Positions 51,774 to 60,263 of a stretch of 64,000 nt of DNA are shown piece after piece; the first letter of the stretch is position 1, and every line of letters starts with the position of its first letter. The DNA is from Bacillota bacterium. Lineage in GTDB: Bacteria > Bacillota > Clostridia > Oscillospirales > Oscillospiraceae. Location: the NCBI GenBank assembly GCA_021770445.1, contig JAETQY010000001.1, forward strand, positions 62,001-126,000, in the 5' to 3' direction. The notes under the pieces are model-generated. The model ran no database searches, had not been told where the DNA came from, and saw nothing but the letters and a program-made list of their open reading frames with translations. The position numbers and the translations under genes are program-made.

Positions 51774-53165
51774 TTATGCCTCCGTCGTCAGCTCCAGCAG
51801 CTTGGCGGTGAGTTCCTCCAGCTTCATACCCCGGGAGGCCTTCACCAGCACAGTGCAGTCCGGGCGGACCACTTGGGACAGGACGCCTTTGGCCTCCTCC
51901 CTATCCCGGCACTGGATGACCAAGGGGACACCGGATTTTTTGGCCCCCTGAGCGATCTGCTCCGCCAGCTGGCCCACGGCCACCAGGCAGTCGATCCCGG
52001 CCTCGCCCAGGTACTCCCCCACGCCGGCGTGGAGAGCGGGGGCGAAGGGCCCCAGCTCCAGCATATCCCCCAAAATTGCCACCTTGCAGCTGCTCTGGCT
52101 ATCCGCCAGAACGCTGACCGCCGCCCGCATGGACTGGGGGTTGGCGTTGTAGGTGTCATCCAGAATAGTGATACCGCTCCCCCGGTGGAGGATGTTCATC
52201 CGCATCCTGGTGGGGACAAACTGGCTGATGCCTCTCTCAATTTCATCCGGCGTCAGGCCAAACCGCTCCCCCGCCGCCGCCGCGATCAGGGCGGGATAGA
52301 CCATGTGCTCCCCTAGGGCGGGAATCTTCACCTCCCGGTCCATATTGGGGGTGGTGAGGCGGCAATGGATGTGGCTGACGCCGTCTCCCCCGGTAACCCG
52401 GGCCCGGTAGGCGCATTTCTCCCCCTGTCCGCAGTAGACGGCAGGGACGGGTGTCTTACCCGCCAGCCCCAACAGCAGTGGGTCATCCCCGTTGAGGATG
52501 ACCATACCGTCCTCTTTGATGTGGGGCAGCAGCTCGCATTTCGCCCGGAGGATGTTCTCCCGGCTGCCCAGCCGCTCAATGTGGGCGTCACCGATGTTGG
52601 TGATGACCCCCACATCAGGCCGGACGATATTGGCCAGATAGTCGATCTCACCGAACTTATCCATCCCCATCTCCAGCACGGCGATCTCATAGCTGGAGTC
52701 CAGCTCCAGCAGGGTCAGAGGCAGGCCCACATTGTTATTGTGGTTCCCCTCCGTCTTGAGCACCTTGTACTTGACCCCCAGCACGGCGGCCAGCATATCC
52801 TTGGCGGTGGTCTTGCCTACGCTACCCGTCACCCCCACAAAGGGGATGGGAAAGCGATCCCTGTACCAGGCGGCCAGCCGCCCCAGGGCCGCCTCCGTGT
52901 CGTCCACCTTCACATAGAACTTTCCGGGCAGGAGCCGGTCCTGTTCCCGGGCGGTGAGGCAGCCTGCGGCCCCCCCCTCCAGGGCGGAGCTGATATAGGC
53001 GTGGCCGTCGAACCGCTCCCCCACCAGGGGGATAAACAGCACGCCGGGATGGATGGAGCGGCTGTCCGTCTCCACCCGGGCCACCGGGGTATCCAGATCG
53101 CTAAAGCCGTCTAGAAGCTGCCCGTCCACCGCCTCCAGGAGCTGAGAGAGTGTGATGGTCTCCAT
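51774..53165 (-). CDS. murF: UDP-N-acetylmuramoyl-tripeptide--D-alanyl-D-alanine ligase
   Basis: Adds D-Ala-D-Ala to UDP-MurNAc-tripeptide. It is 463 residues. The ATP loop is GVTGSVGKTTAKDML (about 113), the centre has EGNHNNNVGLPLTLL, and the C-terminal domain has ILDDTYNANPQSMRAAV. It begins directly after the ddl stop (one base), matching the biochemical order of D-Ala-D-Ala synthesis and use. Confidence 0.97.
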   Translation of the reverse strand: METITLSQLLEAVDGQLLDGFSDLDTPVARVETDSRSIHPGVLFIPLVGERFDGHAYISSALEGGAAGCLTAREQDRLLPGKFYVKVDDTEAALGRLAAWYRDRFPIPFVGVTGSVGKTTAKDMLAAVLGVKYKVLKTEGNHNNNVGLPLTLLELDSSYEIAVLEMGMDKFGEIDYLANIVRPDVGVITNIGDAHIERLGSRENILRAKCELLPHIKEDGMVILNGDDPLLLGLAGKTPVPAVYCGQGEKCAYRARVTGGDGVSHIHCRLTTPNMDREVKIPALGEHMVYPALIAAAAGERFGLTPDEIERGISQFVPTRMRMNILHRGSGITILDDTYNANPQSMRAAVSVLADSQSSCKVAILGDMLELGPFAPALHAGVGEYLGEAGIDCLVAVGQLAEQIAQGAKKSGVPLVIQCRDREEAKGVLSQVVRPDCTVLVKASRGMKLEELTAKLLELTTEA

Positions 53166-54215
53166 TTACATTCCCTCCTTGCGAACCTCCAGCGATTTCT
53201 GGATAATGGTCTCGCATAGGGTGCCGTAATCCATACCCGCTGCGGCCGCCTCCTGGGGGACTAGGCTGGTGGGGGTCATGCCAGGCAGGGTGTTGATCTC
53301 AAGGAAATACGGAGTTCTGTCCGGGGTGATGATAAAGTCTGCCCTGGCGTAAACAGACAGGCCGACGGTCTCAAACACAGTAAGGGCCGCGTTGCCCACG
53401 GCCTTCTCCAGCTCGGGGGAAATGTGGGCAGGGCACGTCTCTTTGGTGGCACCGGGCTGGTACTTGTTGGAGTAATCGTAAAAGCCCGACTTGGGGATGA
53501 TCTCAATGGAGGGCAGGGCTTTGCCATCCAGTACCGCCACTGAGACCTCCCGGCCCTGGATGTACTCCTCAATTACGACGCGGCCCCCTGCTTTGGCGCT
53601 GTTTTCCAGGGCGTTTCGCAGCTCCGCCCTGGTCTTGACAATATATACTCCCACAGAGGAGCCGCTGGCATTGGGCTTGATCACCGCCGGGAGCTCCACC
53701 CGGCCCGTCAGCTCCTCCAGGTTCTCCTCTGTGACGGTGACTGTCTCCCACCGGGGAGTCTTTACCTTGCCGGCCACCAGCCGCTTGGTCAGGTCCTTGT
53801 CCATGGCGATGGCCGAGCTGAGATAGCCCGCGCCGGTGTAAGGCACGCCCAGCAGATCCAGGGCGGCCTGGATGCGGCCGTCCTCGCCGCAGGCCCCATG
53901 GAGGGCCAGAAAGACCACGTCCGCGTCGGCGCACATCTCAAAGATTCCCGGCCCGATGGCCGAGGAGCTCTCATCCCTCCGCCGGGCCCGTACCTCCTCC
54001 AGGTTGGGCGCCGTGCGGGACACCTGCTTGAAGGCATCTGGGATGGGAGCCACATACAGCCCCTTGCCGGACACGGCCCCGTCCAGACCGTAAAACAGGT
54101 CCATCAGGGCCACCTGGTGTCCCCGCTTGCGCAGGGCCTCACAAACCATAGCCCCCGAGGAGAGGGAGACATTGCGCTCCGGGCTCAGTCCGCCCGCCAA
54201 TACCAGTATTTTCAT
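53166..54215 (-). CDS. ddl: D-alanine--D-alanine ligase
   Basis: ATP-grasp ligase making D-Ala-D-Ala, 349 residues. N-terminal VLAGGLSPERNVSLSSG, the central FLALHGACGEDGRIQ, ATP-grasp strands, and the C-terminal FLEINTLPGMTPTSLVP are all present. The residue that separates D-Ala from D-Lac specificity lies in this kind of motif, and I see nothing pointing to D-Lac; the lack of vanH/vanX nearby agrees. First gene of the ddl-to-tsaC run. Confidence 0.96.
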   Translation of the reverse strand: MKILVLAGGLSPERNVSLSSGAMVCEALRKRGHQVALMDLFYGLDGAVSGKGLYVAPIPDAFKQVSRTAPNLEEVRARRRDESSSAIGPGIFEMCADADVVFLALHGACGEDGRIQAALDLLGVPYTGAGYLSSAIAMDKDLTKRLVAGKVKTPRWETVTVTEENLEELTGRVELPAVIKPNASGSSVGVYIVKTRAELRNALENSAKAGGRVVIEEYIQGREVSVAVLDGKALPSIEIIPKSGFYDYSNKYQPGATKETCPAHISPELEKAVGNAALTVFETVGLSVYARADFIITPDRTPYFLEINTLPGMTPTSLVPQEAAAAGMDYGTLCETIIQKSLEVRKEGM

Positions 54216-54331
54216 CTTGACACCTCACTATGTCATTATGGAAGTTTAGGGTATAACATTCACATTTTACCACAATATCATATTCTAACACATCGGCGGA
54301 AGATACTCAAGCCGAAAATTTTCCAAAGGGT

Positions 54332-54360
54332 TTGACATCCGCCCTTTTTTCCTGTATGAT
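54332..54360 (+). promoter_or_regulatory. strong sigma-A promoter of rnpB
   Basis: Perfect TTGACA (54332-54337), 17-bp spacer, TATGAT (54355-54360); transcription would begin near 54367. Confidence 0.85.
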
Positions 54361-54365
54361 GGTTC

Positions 54366-54724
54366 CCGCAGCAAGCTGGACAGCCGCGCGGGCGGGGCGA
54401 AAGGCCCGCCTGTGAGGAAAGTCCGGGCTCCACAGGGCAAGGATAACGGGTAACACCCGCCGGGGGCGACCCTAGGAAAAGTGCAACAGAAATAGACCGC
54501 CGGCCGGCGTGAGCCGGCCGGTAAGGATGGAAAGGCGAGGTAAGAGCTCACCCGATGGCTGGGAACAGCCCATCGCTGTAAACTCTATCCGGAGCAACGC
54601 CGTGGAGGGACATATGGCCGGCCCGGCCGTCCCAGGGAGGCGGCTTGAGCGCGCCGGCAACGGCACGTCGAGATAGATGGCTGTCTTAAAAGACAGAACC
54701 CGGCTTACAGGCTTACTGCACCAA
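54366..54724 (+). ncRNA. rnpB: RNase P RNA, bacterial type A
   Basis: Catalytic RNA for 5' maturation of tRNAs. The conserved blocks occur in order: GAGGAAAGTCCGGGCTCC (CR-I), GGCAAGGATAACGGGTAACACCCG in two parts, GAAAAGTGCAACAGAAATAGACCGC, GGTAAGGATGGAAAGGCG, and the 3' AAGACAGAACCCGGCTTACAG. The start is set from the promoter; the 3' end near 54724 just before a terminator is approximate. It has type A features, unlike the type B RNA of Bacillus. Confidence 0.96.
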
Positions 54725-54726
54725 AA

Positions 54727-54757
54727 GACCGCCGCCCTTTTTGGGCGGCGGTCCTGT
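54727..54757. terminator. terminator of rnpB and of the convergent gene
   Basis: An 11-bp perfect stem (54727-54737 with 54743-54753; arm GACCGCCGCCC) with a five-T loop; T-rich on the minus strand (CTTTTGG), so it probably serves both directions. Confidence 0.85.
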
Positions 54758-55491
54758 TATGCCTCTACGCTGATCTCCGGCGCGGGAGAGGGCTGGGCCG
54801 AGGCGGCGGCGTACTGCTGGACAGCGGCGTCCACCGCGGTCTGGGTCCCGGCGGACAGGTCCGCCATCTGCTGGCGCATCTCCATCCGGGAGGCCTGGAG
54901 CTGGTCCTGGAGGCGGTTGTCCACGTCCGCCTCCCGCAGGTAGCCCGACTCCCGGATCATCCGCATAGCCTGTCGGCTCCGGAGCTGGTGGCGCAGGCGC
55001 TTGGCCTCCCGCATCCGCTTCTCCTTCTCCAGCCTGGCCTGGCGCTTGGCAGACAGCTTCTCCTGGGAGAGCTCCCTCTTTTTCCGCCCGGCCCGGTTCA
55101 CCGCCTTTTGCAGCTGGTTGATGGCGGCCTGGATCCGTTCGGCGCTTTCACTGTCGCGGCCCTTGGCCGCCCGGAGCTGGGCGATCTGCCGCCGGGCATA
55201 GCCTGAGGCGGCGTCTACCTCCCCCAGGCTGCGGGCCCGGGCCAGCTTGGAGTAGGCCAGTATGGCGGCGTCACCATACCGCCGGCTGTTCTTGGGGAGC
55301 TTGAGCTGTTCCTTCCGCTTGTCAGCCTTCTCCTTGGCCTCCTGCATCATCTCTACCAGGGTCTTCTGGTCCTCCTCCTGCTCCTTGAGGGCGTCGGCCA
55401 GGGCCTTCTGCTCCTCCTGGACGGGGGCGGCCCCCTGGGCGGGCACACTTTGGCTGTACGGACTGACCCCCGACACGCTCATGCTGCTCAT
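54757..55491 (-). CDS. coiled-coil protein of unknown function
   Basis: A 244-residue hydrophilic protein, rich in A, E, K, Q and R. A disordered N-terminus (MSSMSVSGVSPYSQSVPAQ) and a helical body (EEQKALADALKEQEEDQK, SRRYGDAAILAYSKLARARSLGEV, AERIQAAINQLQKAV, AKRQARLEKEKRMREAKRL) end in a short acidic tail. It has no signal peptide or membrane helix. The first helix and the AYSKLARARS block suggest a scaffold or filament-associated role, which is only an inference. Own unit with the rnpB terminator at its 3' side. Confidence 0.75.
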   Translation of the reverse strand: MSSMSVSGVSPYSQSVPAQGAAPVQEEQKALADALKEQEEDQKTLVEMMQEAKEKADKRKEQLKLPKNSRRYGDAAILAYSKLARARSLGEVDAASGYARRQIAQLRAAKGRDSESAERIQAAINQLQKAVNRAGRKKRELSQEKLSAKRQARLEKEKRMREAKRLRHQLRSRQAMRMIRESGYLREADVDNRLQDQLQASRMEMRQQMADLSAGTQTAVDAAVQQYAAASAQPSPAPEISVEA

Positions 55492-55566
55492 AACGCTCCC
55501 CCCTTTCCTGCCATACTATAAACATCGGCAGGAAGCGGGGAAATCATAAGGGAGGAGCGCCATTTA

Positions 55567-56856
55567 TTACGCTCTTTCGGCGGCCTCCAGGATGATGGGT
55601 CCGCCCTGACAGCTCACCAGGCCCTCGTAGACCTCCACAGTGCTCCCGCCGGCCAGGTTGGGATAGAAGCCGTCGGCGGCGTCCACCCGCACCAGGGCAC
55701 TGTTTCCCTTGACGCTGAACACGCCAATCAGCCGGCGGTCCCCCTTGCGGTGGGAGGCGTACAGGATATCCCCGGGCAGGGCCCGGACCTCGTACCGGCT
55801 GTCGGTGAGGATGGGGTTGCGCTTCAGCCCGGCCAGCCGTTTCAGCAGAGGGGTGATGTCCTCCCCGGACCAATCTACAGTGTCCTTGTCGAACAGGCTG
55901 GGCCGGTGGGTGCAGGACCGCTCCTGTCCCGCGTAGAGCAGGGTGATCCCCTTCTGGAAGTAGAGGAAGGCGGTCCAGTTGACCAGGGCCTTCCGGTCCG
56001 GGATGACGAAGGCGGCCCGGGCCCGGTCGTGGTTCTCCAAAAAGCGCAGCTTGACAAAGTTGTCAGGATAAATGACCTCCTGGCCGTTCACCGCCTCCGC
56101 GTACCGGCTCAGGGGAACCTTACCCTCCAGATACCCTTGGAATACATCGAAAATGTCATAGTCGTAGCAGGAGTCAAAGGCCTGGAAGCACTGGTTGTCG
56201 GAGAGCACATGCAATCCGTCAGCCCGGCCCTCCTTCACGAAGGGGGGCTCCACCGACTCGGCCAGCCAGAAGCAGCCGGGGCGGACAGTCTCCACCTCGG
56301 CCCGGGCCCTGAGCCAGAAGTCCAGGGGGACCAGGGGGGCCACGTCGCACCGGAAGCCGTCCACGATAGCGGCCCAGTATTTCAGCGTCTCGATCTGGTA
56401 GTCCCACAGCCCCGGCTGGGCGTAGTCCAGGTCGATGATGTCGGTCCAGTCCCCCACCCGGTTGCCGAAGCTGCCGTCAGGCTTGTGGTAGAACCACTCG
56501 GGGTGGTGCTGGGCCAGCCAGGAGTCGGGGGAGGTGTGGTTGTACACCACGTCGATGATACACTTCATCCCCCTGGCGTGGATGTCGTCCACCAGGCGGC
56601 GGAAGTCCTCCAGCGTGCCGAACTCCGGGTTCACCGCCCGGTAATCCTTAATGGCGTAGGGGCTGCCCAGCGTACCCTTCCGGGCCTTCTCCCCCACGGG
56701 ATGAATGGGCATCAGCCAGATGATGTCCGTCCCCAGGTCTTTGATCCGGTCCAGGTCCCGACGGACCCCCTCAAATGTACCTTCCGGGCTGTAATTGCGC
56801 ACATAGATGGAGTAGATGATCTGATTGCGATAGGACTTGTCCGTGTTTTTCGCCAT
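55567..56856 (-). CDS. alpha-amylase family (GH13) enzyme
   Basis: A 429-residue intracellular glycoside hydrolase without signal peptide. Conserved GH13 regions: DVVYNHTSPDS (I), FRCDVAPLVP (II, nucleophile D), AESVEP (III, acid E), LENHDRARAA (IV). The substrate is probably an alpha-glucan fragment; specificity cannot be told. It ends in a beta-sandwich C-domain. It stands between an XRE regulator on the same strand (about 20 bases upstream) and the coiled-coil gene. Confidence 0.92.
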   Translation of the reverse strand: MAKNTDKSYRNQIIYSIYVRNYSPEGTFEGVRRDLDRIKDLGTDIIWLMPIHPVGEKARKGTLGSPYAIKDYRAVNPEFGTLEDFRRLVDDIHARGMKCIIDVVYNHTSPDSWLAQHHPEWFYHKPDGSFGNRVGDWTDIIDLDYAQPGLWDYQIETLKYWAAIVDGFRCDVAPLVPLDFWLRARAEVETVRPGCFWLAESVEPPFVKEGRADGLHVLSDNQCFQAFDSCYDYDIFDVFQGYLEGKVPLSRYAEAVNGQEVIYPDNFVKLRFLENHDRARAAFVIPDRKALVNWTAFLYFQKGITLLYAGQERSCTHRPSLFDKDTVDWSGEDITPLLKRLAGLKRNPILTDSRYEVRALPGDILYASHRKGDRRLIGVFSVKGNSALVRVDAADGFYPNLAGGSTVEVYEGLVSCQGGPIILEAAERA

Positions 56857-56877
56857 AGTGATATTCCTCTCTTTCTG

Positions 56878-57096
56878 TCAGCGGTTGATCTCCCGCTTGT
56901 CGGTCCGGCCCATGAGCCAGTCCACGGATACGTCATAGTAATCCGCAATTTTCAGCAAAGTGTCATAATGGGTCTTACATCCGTCCATTTCCAACCGCTG
57001 ATATGTGCGGGGAGGGATTCCTATTTCTTTTGCGGCAGTTGCTTGTGTAGCACTCTGTTCGTCTCTCAACATTTTTAGTCTATCATTAAAAATCAT
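56878..57096 (-). CDS. small XRE-family repressor
   Basis: A 72-residue helix-turn-helix protein (LKMLRDEQSATQATAAKEIGIPPRTYQRLEMDG in two parts), with the C-terminal ISVDWLMGRTDK-like segment VSVDWLMGRTDKREI typical of small phage-style repressors. ATG 57096 gives MIFNDRLKML. It is divergent from the gene at 57175 and the space between has a perfect promoter and two operator-like repeats. It may also control the GH13 gene behind it (about 20 bases downstream). Confidence 0.9.
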   Translation of the reverse strand: MIFNDRLKMLRDEQSATQATAAKEIGIPPRTYQRLEMDGCKTHYDTLLKIADYYDVSVDWLMGRTDKREINR

Positions 57097-57107
57097 TCGT
57101 ACACCTC

Positions 57108-57161
57108 TTGACATTCCATTAGTTGCGTGCTATAATCAGTTTATTCCAGTAGTTGCGTACT
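57108..57161. promoter_or_regulatory. promoter with paired operator repeats
   Basis: TTGACA (57108-57113), 17-bp spacer, TATAAT (57131-57136) read on the plus strand. The repeats CCATTAGTTGCGTGCT (57116-57131) and CCAGTAGTTGCGTACT (57146-57161) are exactly 30 bp apart; each has AGT/ACT-like ends. One repeat lies in the spacer, so a bound repressor would block the promoter. Confidence 0.8.
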
Positions 57162-57174
57162 AGGGGGTTATAGA

Positions 57175-57399
57175 ATGAGCAACGAAATTCCTACCATCAT
57201 CGAAGAACTCTATCTCGGTCTCTACCCCGGCCCCGACCCGAAACAGTGGCCCGAATATCTGCGGGACGACCCCGTCCAGGCCCACGGACTTCTCAGCTTT
57301 TACCGCGGACTCCAACTGGGTGTCCGACTGTGCACTGTCTGTCTGGGAGGCACTAAAGGCTTCCCCTTTAGGGGAAGCTGTCGAGCGAAGCGAGACTGA
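57175..57399 (+). CDS. short ORF, C-terminus replaced by a repeat element
   Basis: A 74-codon ORF with strong promoter and ribosome site region. The first 55 codons look genuine (NEIPTIIEELYLGLYPGPDP, EYLRDDPVQAHGLLSFY, RGLQLGVRLCTVC); this is a known small protein type next to XRE regulators in this family. From about codon 59 the frame runs into the palindromic element that begins at 57355, giving GFPFRGSCRAKRD. So the gene is probably truncated or extended by insertion. Function unknown. Confidence 0.5.
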   Translation: MSNEIPTIIEELYLGLYPGPDPKQWPEYLRDDPVQAHGLLSFYRGLQLGVRLCTVCLGGTKGFPFRGSCRAKRD

Positions 57400-57507
57400 T
57401 GAGGCGTTTCGCGCAGCGAAACATACGAAGTAAACAAGTCTCTGCGGGAACGGCCTCATCCGTCACGACCTTCGGTCGTGCCACCTTCCCCTAAAGGGGA
57501 AGGCTTT
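57355..57507. repeat. MITE-like palindromic element
   Basis: Ends are GCTTCCCCTTTAGGGGAAGC (57359-57378) and CCTTCCCCTAAAGGGGAAGG (57484-57503). Inside, TGATGAGG (57387-57394) pairs with CCTCATC (57454-57460), and GTTTCGC/GCGAAAC and ACGACC/GGTCGT hairpins occur. About 150 bp, no ORF of its own; a mobile non-autonomous element or REP-type cassette. Confidence 0.75.
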
Positions 57508-57534
57508 TCCTCCTGCGGGCGGGAGGCTTTTTTC
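57508..57534 (+). terminator. terminator behind the palindromic element
   Basis: CCTCC and GGAGG arms around TGCGGGCG, then six T on the plus strand. Confidence 0.6.
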
Positions 57535-57535
57535 G

Positions 57536-58513
57536 CTAACGCTTGTCCTTTTTATTGCGCCGGTCCTCGTCCACCTCGTAGGCCTTGATGATCCGCTGGA
57601 CCAGGGCGTGGCGGACCACATCGCTCTCGTTCAGCCGAAGGATGGCGATATCCTCCACCCCCTTGAGCACCCGCATGGCCTCCCGCAGGCCGGACACCTT
57701 GTCCGCCGGCAGGTCGATCTGGGTGATGTCGCCGGTAATGACGATCTTGGACCCGAAGCCCAGGCGGGTGAGGAACATCTTCATCTGCTCCCGGGAGGTG
57801 TTCTGGGCCTCGTCCAGGATGATAAAGGAGTCGTCCAGGGTGCGGCCCCGCATGTAGGCCAGGGGGGCCACCTCGATGTTGCCCCGCTCCAGATACTTCT
57901 GATAGGTCTCCGGGCCCAGCATCTCGAAGAGGGCGTCGTACAGCGGCCGCAGGTAGGGGTCCACCTTGCTCTGCAGGTCGCCGGGCAGGAAGCCCAGCCG
58001 CTCCCCCGCCTCCACTGCCGGGCGGGTGAGGATGATCCTGTTAATCTCCTTGGCTCGGAAGGCGGCCACGGCGGCGGCCACCGCCAGGTAGGTCTTGCCG
58101 GTGCCGGCGGGGCCCACCCCCACGGTGACCACGTTGTTTTTGATGGCCTCCACATACTTCTTCTGCCCCAGGGTCTTGGCCTTGATGGGCTTGCCCTTGG
58201 CGGTGACGCAGATCACATCCCCCGCCAGCTGGACGATCTGTCCCTCCTTGCCCTCCCGGACAAGCTGGATGATATAGCGCACATTCTGCTCGTTGATGGC
58301 CTCCCCCTTGGAGGCCAGGGTCATCAGGTTCTCAATGGCCCTGACGGCGTACATGACCCCCTCCGGGTCCTCCCCCGCCACCTTGAGCATGGAGTCTCGG
58401 CTCACCACCGTGACCCCCATCTCGTGCTCGATGATGCGGATATTCTCGTCGAAGGAGCCGAACACATTGATGGTCTCCTCCAGGCGCTCTAAGCTGATGG
58501 ACTGTTCTGTCAT
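57536..58513 (-). CDS. phoH: PhoH family ATPase
   Basis: A 325-residue cytosolic ATPase of unknown process, possibly RNA-related (a KH-like N-terminal part is suggested by EHEMGVTVVSRDSMLKV). The P-loop is GPAGTGKTYLAVAAAVAA (about 140), Walker B in SFIILDEAQNTSREQ. ATG 58513 starts MTEQSISLERLEE; the frame to 58618 would overlap yqfD and is not credible. It ends the yqfC-yqfD-phoH operon, the same order as in B. subtilis. Confidence 0.95.
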   Translation of the reverse strand: MTEQSISLERLEETINVFGSFDENIRIIEHEMGVTVVSRDSMLKVAGEDPEGVMYAVRAIENLMTLASKGEAINEQNVRYIIQLVREGKEGQIVQLAGDVICVTAKGKPIKAKTLGQKKYVEAIKNNVVTVGVGPAGTGKTYLAVAAAVAAFRAKEINRIILTRPAVEAGERLGFLPGDLQSKVDPYLRPLYDALFEMLGPETYQKYLERGNIEVAPLAYMRGRTLDDSFIILDEAQNTSREQMKMFLTRLGFGSKIVITGDITQIDLPADKVSGLREAMRVLKGVEDIAILRLNESDVVRHALVQRIIKAYEVDEDRRNKKDKR

Positions 58514-58538
58514 GGGTAGACATCTCTCCTTGGTATGG

Positions 58539-59747
58539 TCAATTGAGGGCGGTGCCCGGCCTCTCCTCGCCGATCTCCTCCAGGCACTGGGCGGTGAGAG
58601 TGACTTCAAGCTGCCCATCGGTCACCCGGGATGAAAACCGAGTGGTCTCCACTGTCCCGTCCTCGCCGATGAGGGCGGCCAGCTGCTTTTGGAGCCGCTC
58701 CTCCAGCAGAGCCTGGGCCGCCTCCCGGTCCACCTCCACCGTCCGGGGCAGGTACTCCCGATAGGTCTCCCGGTGCAGCGCCAGGGGCAGCTCCCGCCCG
58801 CCGGGCAGGGTAGCCGGACGCACCGTGGTTATTTTATCATACATGGGCCAGGAAATGCCAGTGTTTCCGAAAATTTTCATCCGCCGGCCAAAAAAATTTA
58901 CTGACCACACGCTCTTCTCCGCTCCAGTGTAGTCCTTTACCTCCGTCTCCACTGGAATAGTGGCGGTGAGGGTGCGCCAGGTCCTGGCCCACACCCGGCC
59001 CCGGGCGTGGGTCTGGTAGTACCGGGCGGGCCGATCGCTGTACAGGGGGGGCTCCAGGGTGACGGTGCCCGAGATGAGCACGTCCCCCTTGGCCACCACA
59101 TCCCCGTCCCCCACCAGCGCGTCCCCCTGCTCCGGCTCGATGTGGGTGATAATCCCGTCCGCCTGGGCCACGATGTCAAACCAGCCGGTCTCGTCGATCC
59201 GCTCCGGCTCTTTGATCGCCTCCCGGACAATGACCTCCACCCGGGTGCCGTGGAGGTTAATAGCCATCCAGGACAGGTCCTTCAGCTCCACCAGCGCCTC
59301 CTGGGCCAGCTGCTTGCGGTCCAGGGCGGGGCCGTAGGCCCCGGGGCGCACCCCCAGCCGGCGCAGCTGGCTGAGGATCACCGCCGACGGCACCCGCTCG
59401 TTGCCCGAGACCTCCACCGTCAGCACGAACCGGGACAGAAAGCTCACCGCGCACAGGGCAAGTAGAAGCCCCGCCAGAAAGGCGTAGCGGGTGCGGAACC
59501 GGCCCAGGAAATCGGGCAGGCCCCGGCTGGACTCCCGCTCCACCTCACAGCCCACCTTCGCGGCCAGCTCCTCCAGCAGACCCAGACTACCCCTCCGGGT
59601 GGTAAAGCGGATGGTGTGCTCGTCCAGCCACTCCATGGCCCAGAAGTCGATCCCCGCCTGGGCGCAGAGGTTGATGATCCGCTCGGGGAACAGGCCGGTC
59701 AATCTCACACATACCATCCCGCGGATCAGATTCATCAAATGCCGCAT
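58539..59747 (-). CDS. yqfD: sporulation protein YqfD
   Basis: A 402-residue sporulation membrane protein (mother cell). LIRGMVCVRLTGLFPERIINLC at the N-terminus, one membrane helix near 88-110 (YAFLAGLLLALCAVSFLSRF), then an extracytoplasmic domain with VEVSGNERVPSAVILSQLR and WMAINLHGTRVEVIVREA. These FtsQ/DivIB-like features fit the family. The linked yqfC gene upstream supports the assignment. Confidence 0.95.
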   Translation of the reverse strand: MRHLMNLIRGMVCVRLTGLFPERIINLCAQAGIDFWAMEWLDEHTIRFTTRRGSLGLLEELAAKVGCEVERESSRGLPDFLGRFRTRYAFLAGLLLALCAVSFLSRFVLTVEVSGNERVPSAVILSQLRRLGVRPGAYGPALDRKQLAQEALVELKDLSWMAINLHGTRVEVIVREAIKEPERIDETGWFDIVAQADGIITHIEPEQGDALVGDGDVVAKGDVLISGTVTLEPPLYSDRPARYYQTHARGRVWARTWRTLTATIPVETEVKDYTGAEKSVWSVNFFGRRMKIFGNTGISWPMYDKITTVRPATLPGGRELPLALHRETYREYLPRTVEVDREAAQALLEERLQKQLAALIGEDGTVETTRFSSRVTDGQLEVTLTAQCLEEIGEERPGTALN

Positions 59748-59781
59748 AAACTTCCCTCCCTTTGTTCGGGAATCTCCACTT

Positions 59782-60057
59782 TCAGGATAATGTGATCTGG
59801 GTTATTTTCCCAGTGATCAACAGCTCCAGACCGGTCATGGCCCGCAGCTCCAGCTCCTGACCCATCACCTTGATGAGGTATATGCCGCCGCTGACGTGGA
59901 TCTCCTCCCGGCCATAGGCCAGGATCCCCTTGTGGTTCTCCACCCGCAGCTCCCCATCCCCCACCAGCTCCAGGCGCGGCACCCCCGCCACCGCGTCGGC
60001 GGGCAGGTCAAACACCTCCGCCGTCCGCTCCAAAAACCGGACACGCCGGGATTTCAT
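59782..60057 (-). CDS. yqfC: YabP/YqfC family sporulation protein
   Basis: A 91-residue protein with VPRLELVGDGELRVENHKGILAYGREEIHV and a short strand-rich body, typical YabP/YqfC. YqfC is a mother-cell sporulation gene product of unknown role. ATG 60057 begins MKSRRVRFLERTAEV; ATG 60066 is three codons upstream. It starts the yqfC-yqfD-phoH operon. Confidence 0.92.
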   Translation of the reverse strand: MKSRRVRFLERTAEVFDLPADAVAGVPRLELVGDGELRVENHKGILAYGREEIHVSGGIYLIKVMGQELELRAMTGLELLITGKITQITLS

Positions 60058-60116
60058 AAAAATCACCTCTCCCCAATCTATATGACAGGGAGAGGCGGGT
60101 TATTTCACTTTCCATA

Positions 60117-60263
60117 TCATGAGAGACTTACCCCTCCGAAGAAAAACACTCCTATACAGAGCCAGACAATGATAAATCCCATACACGCAAAGGACATCGC
60201 GATCCAAATTCTTTCTGCTGCTTTACATAATGTATCTTTCGTCCGCTTTGCTTTTTCTCTCAT
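60117..60263 (-). CDS. 48-residue single-helix membrane protein
   Basis: A small protein with a basic start (MREKAKRTKDTLCKAAER), one membrane helix (IWIAMSFACMGFIIVWLCIGVFFFG) and a short tail. Its ATG overlaps the stop of the XRE gene (ATGA), a strong sign of translational coupling and of genuine coding. Not recognised. It forms the third gene of the DUF2975/YozG operon. I found it by reading the frame, since it is very short. Confidence 0.75.
   Translation of the reverse strand: MREKAKRTKDTLCKAAERIWIAMSFACMGFIIVWLCIGVFFFGGVSLS

Noticed and set aside
54472-54666. Short ORFs across the RNase P RNA
   Set aside because: The conserved RNA blocks explain the sequence; ORFs have no domain.
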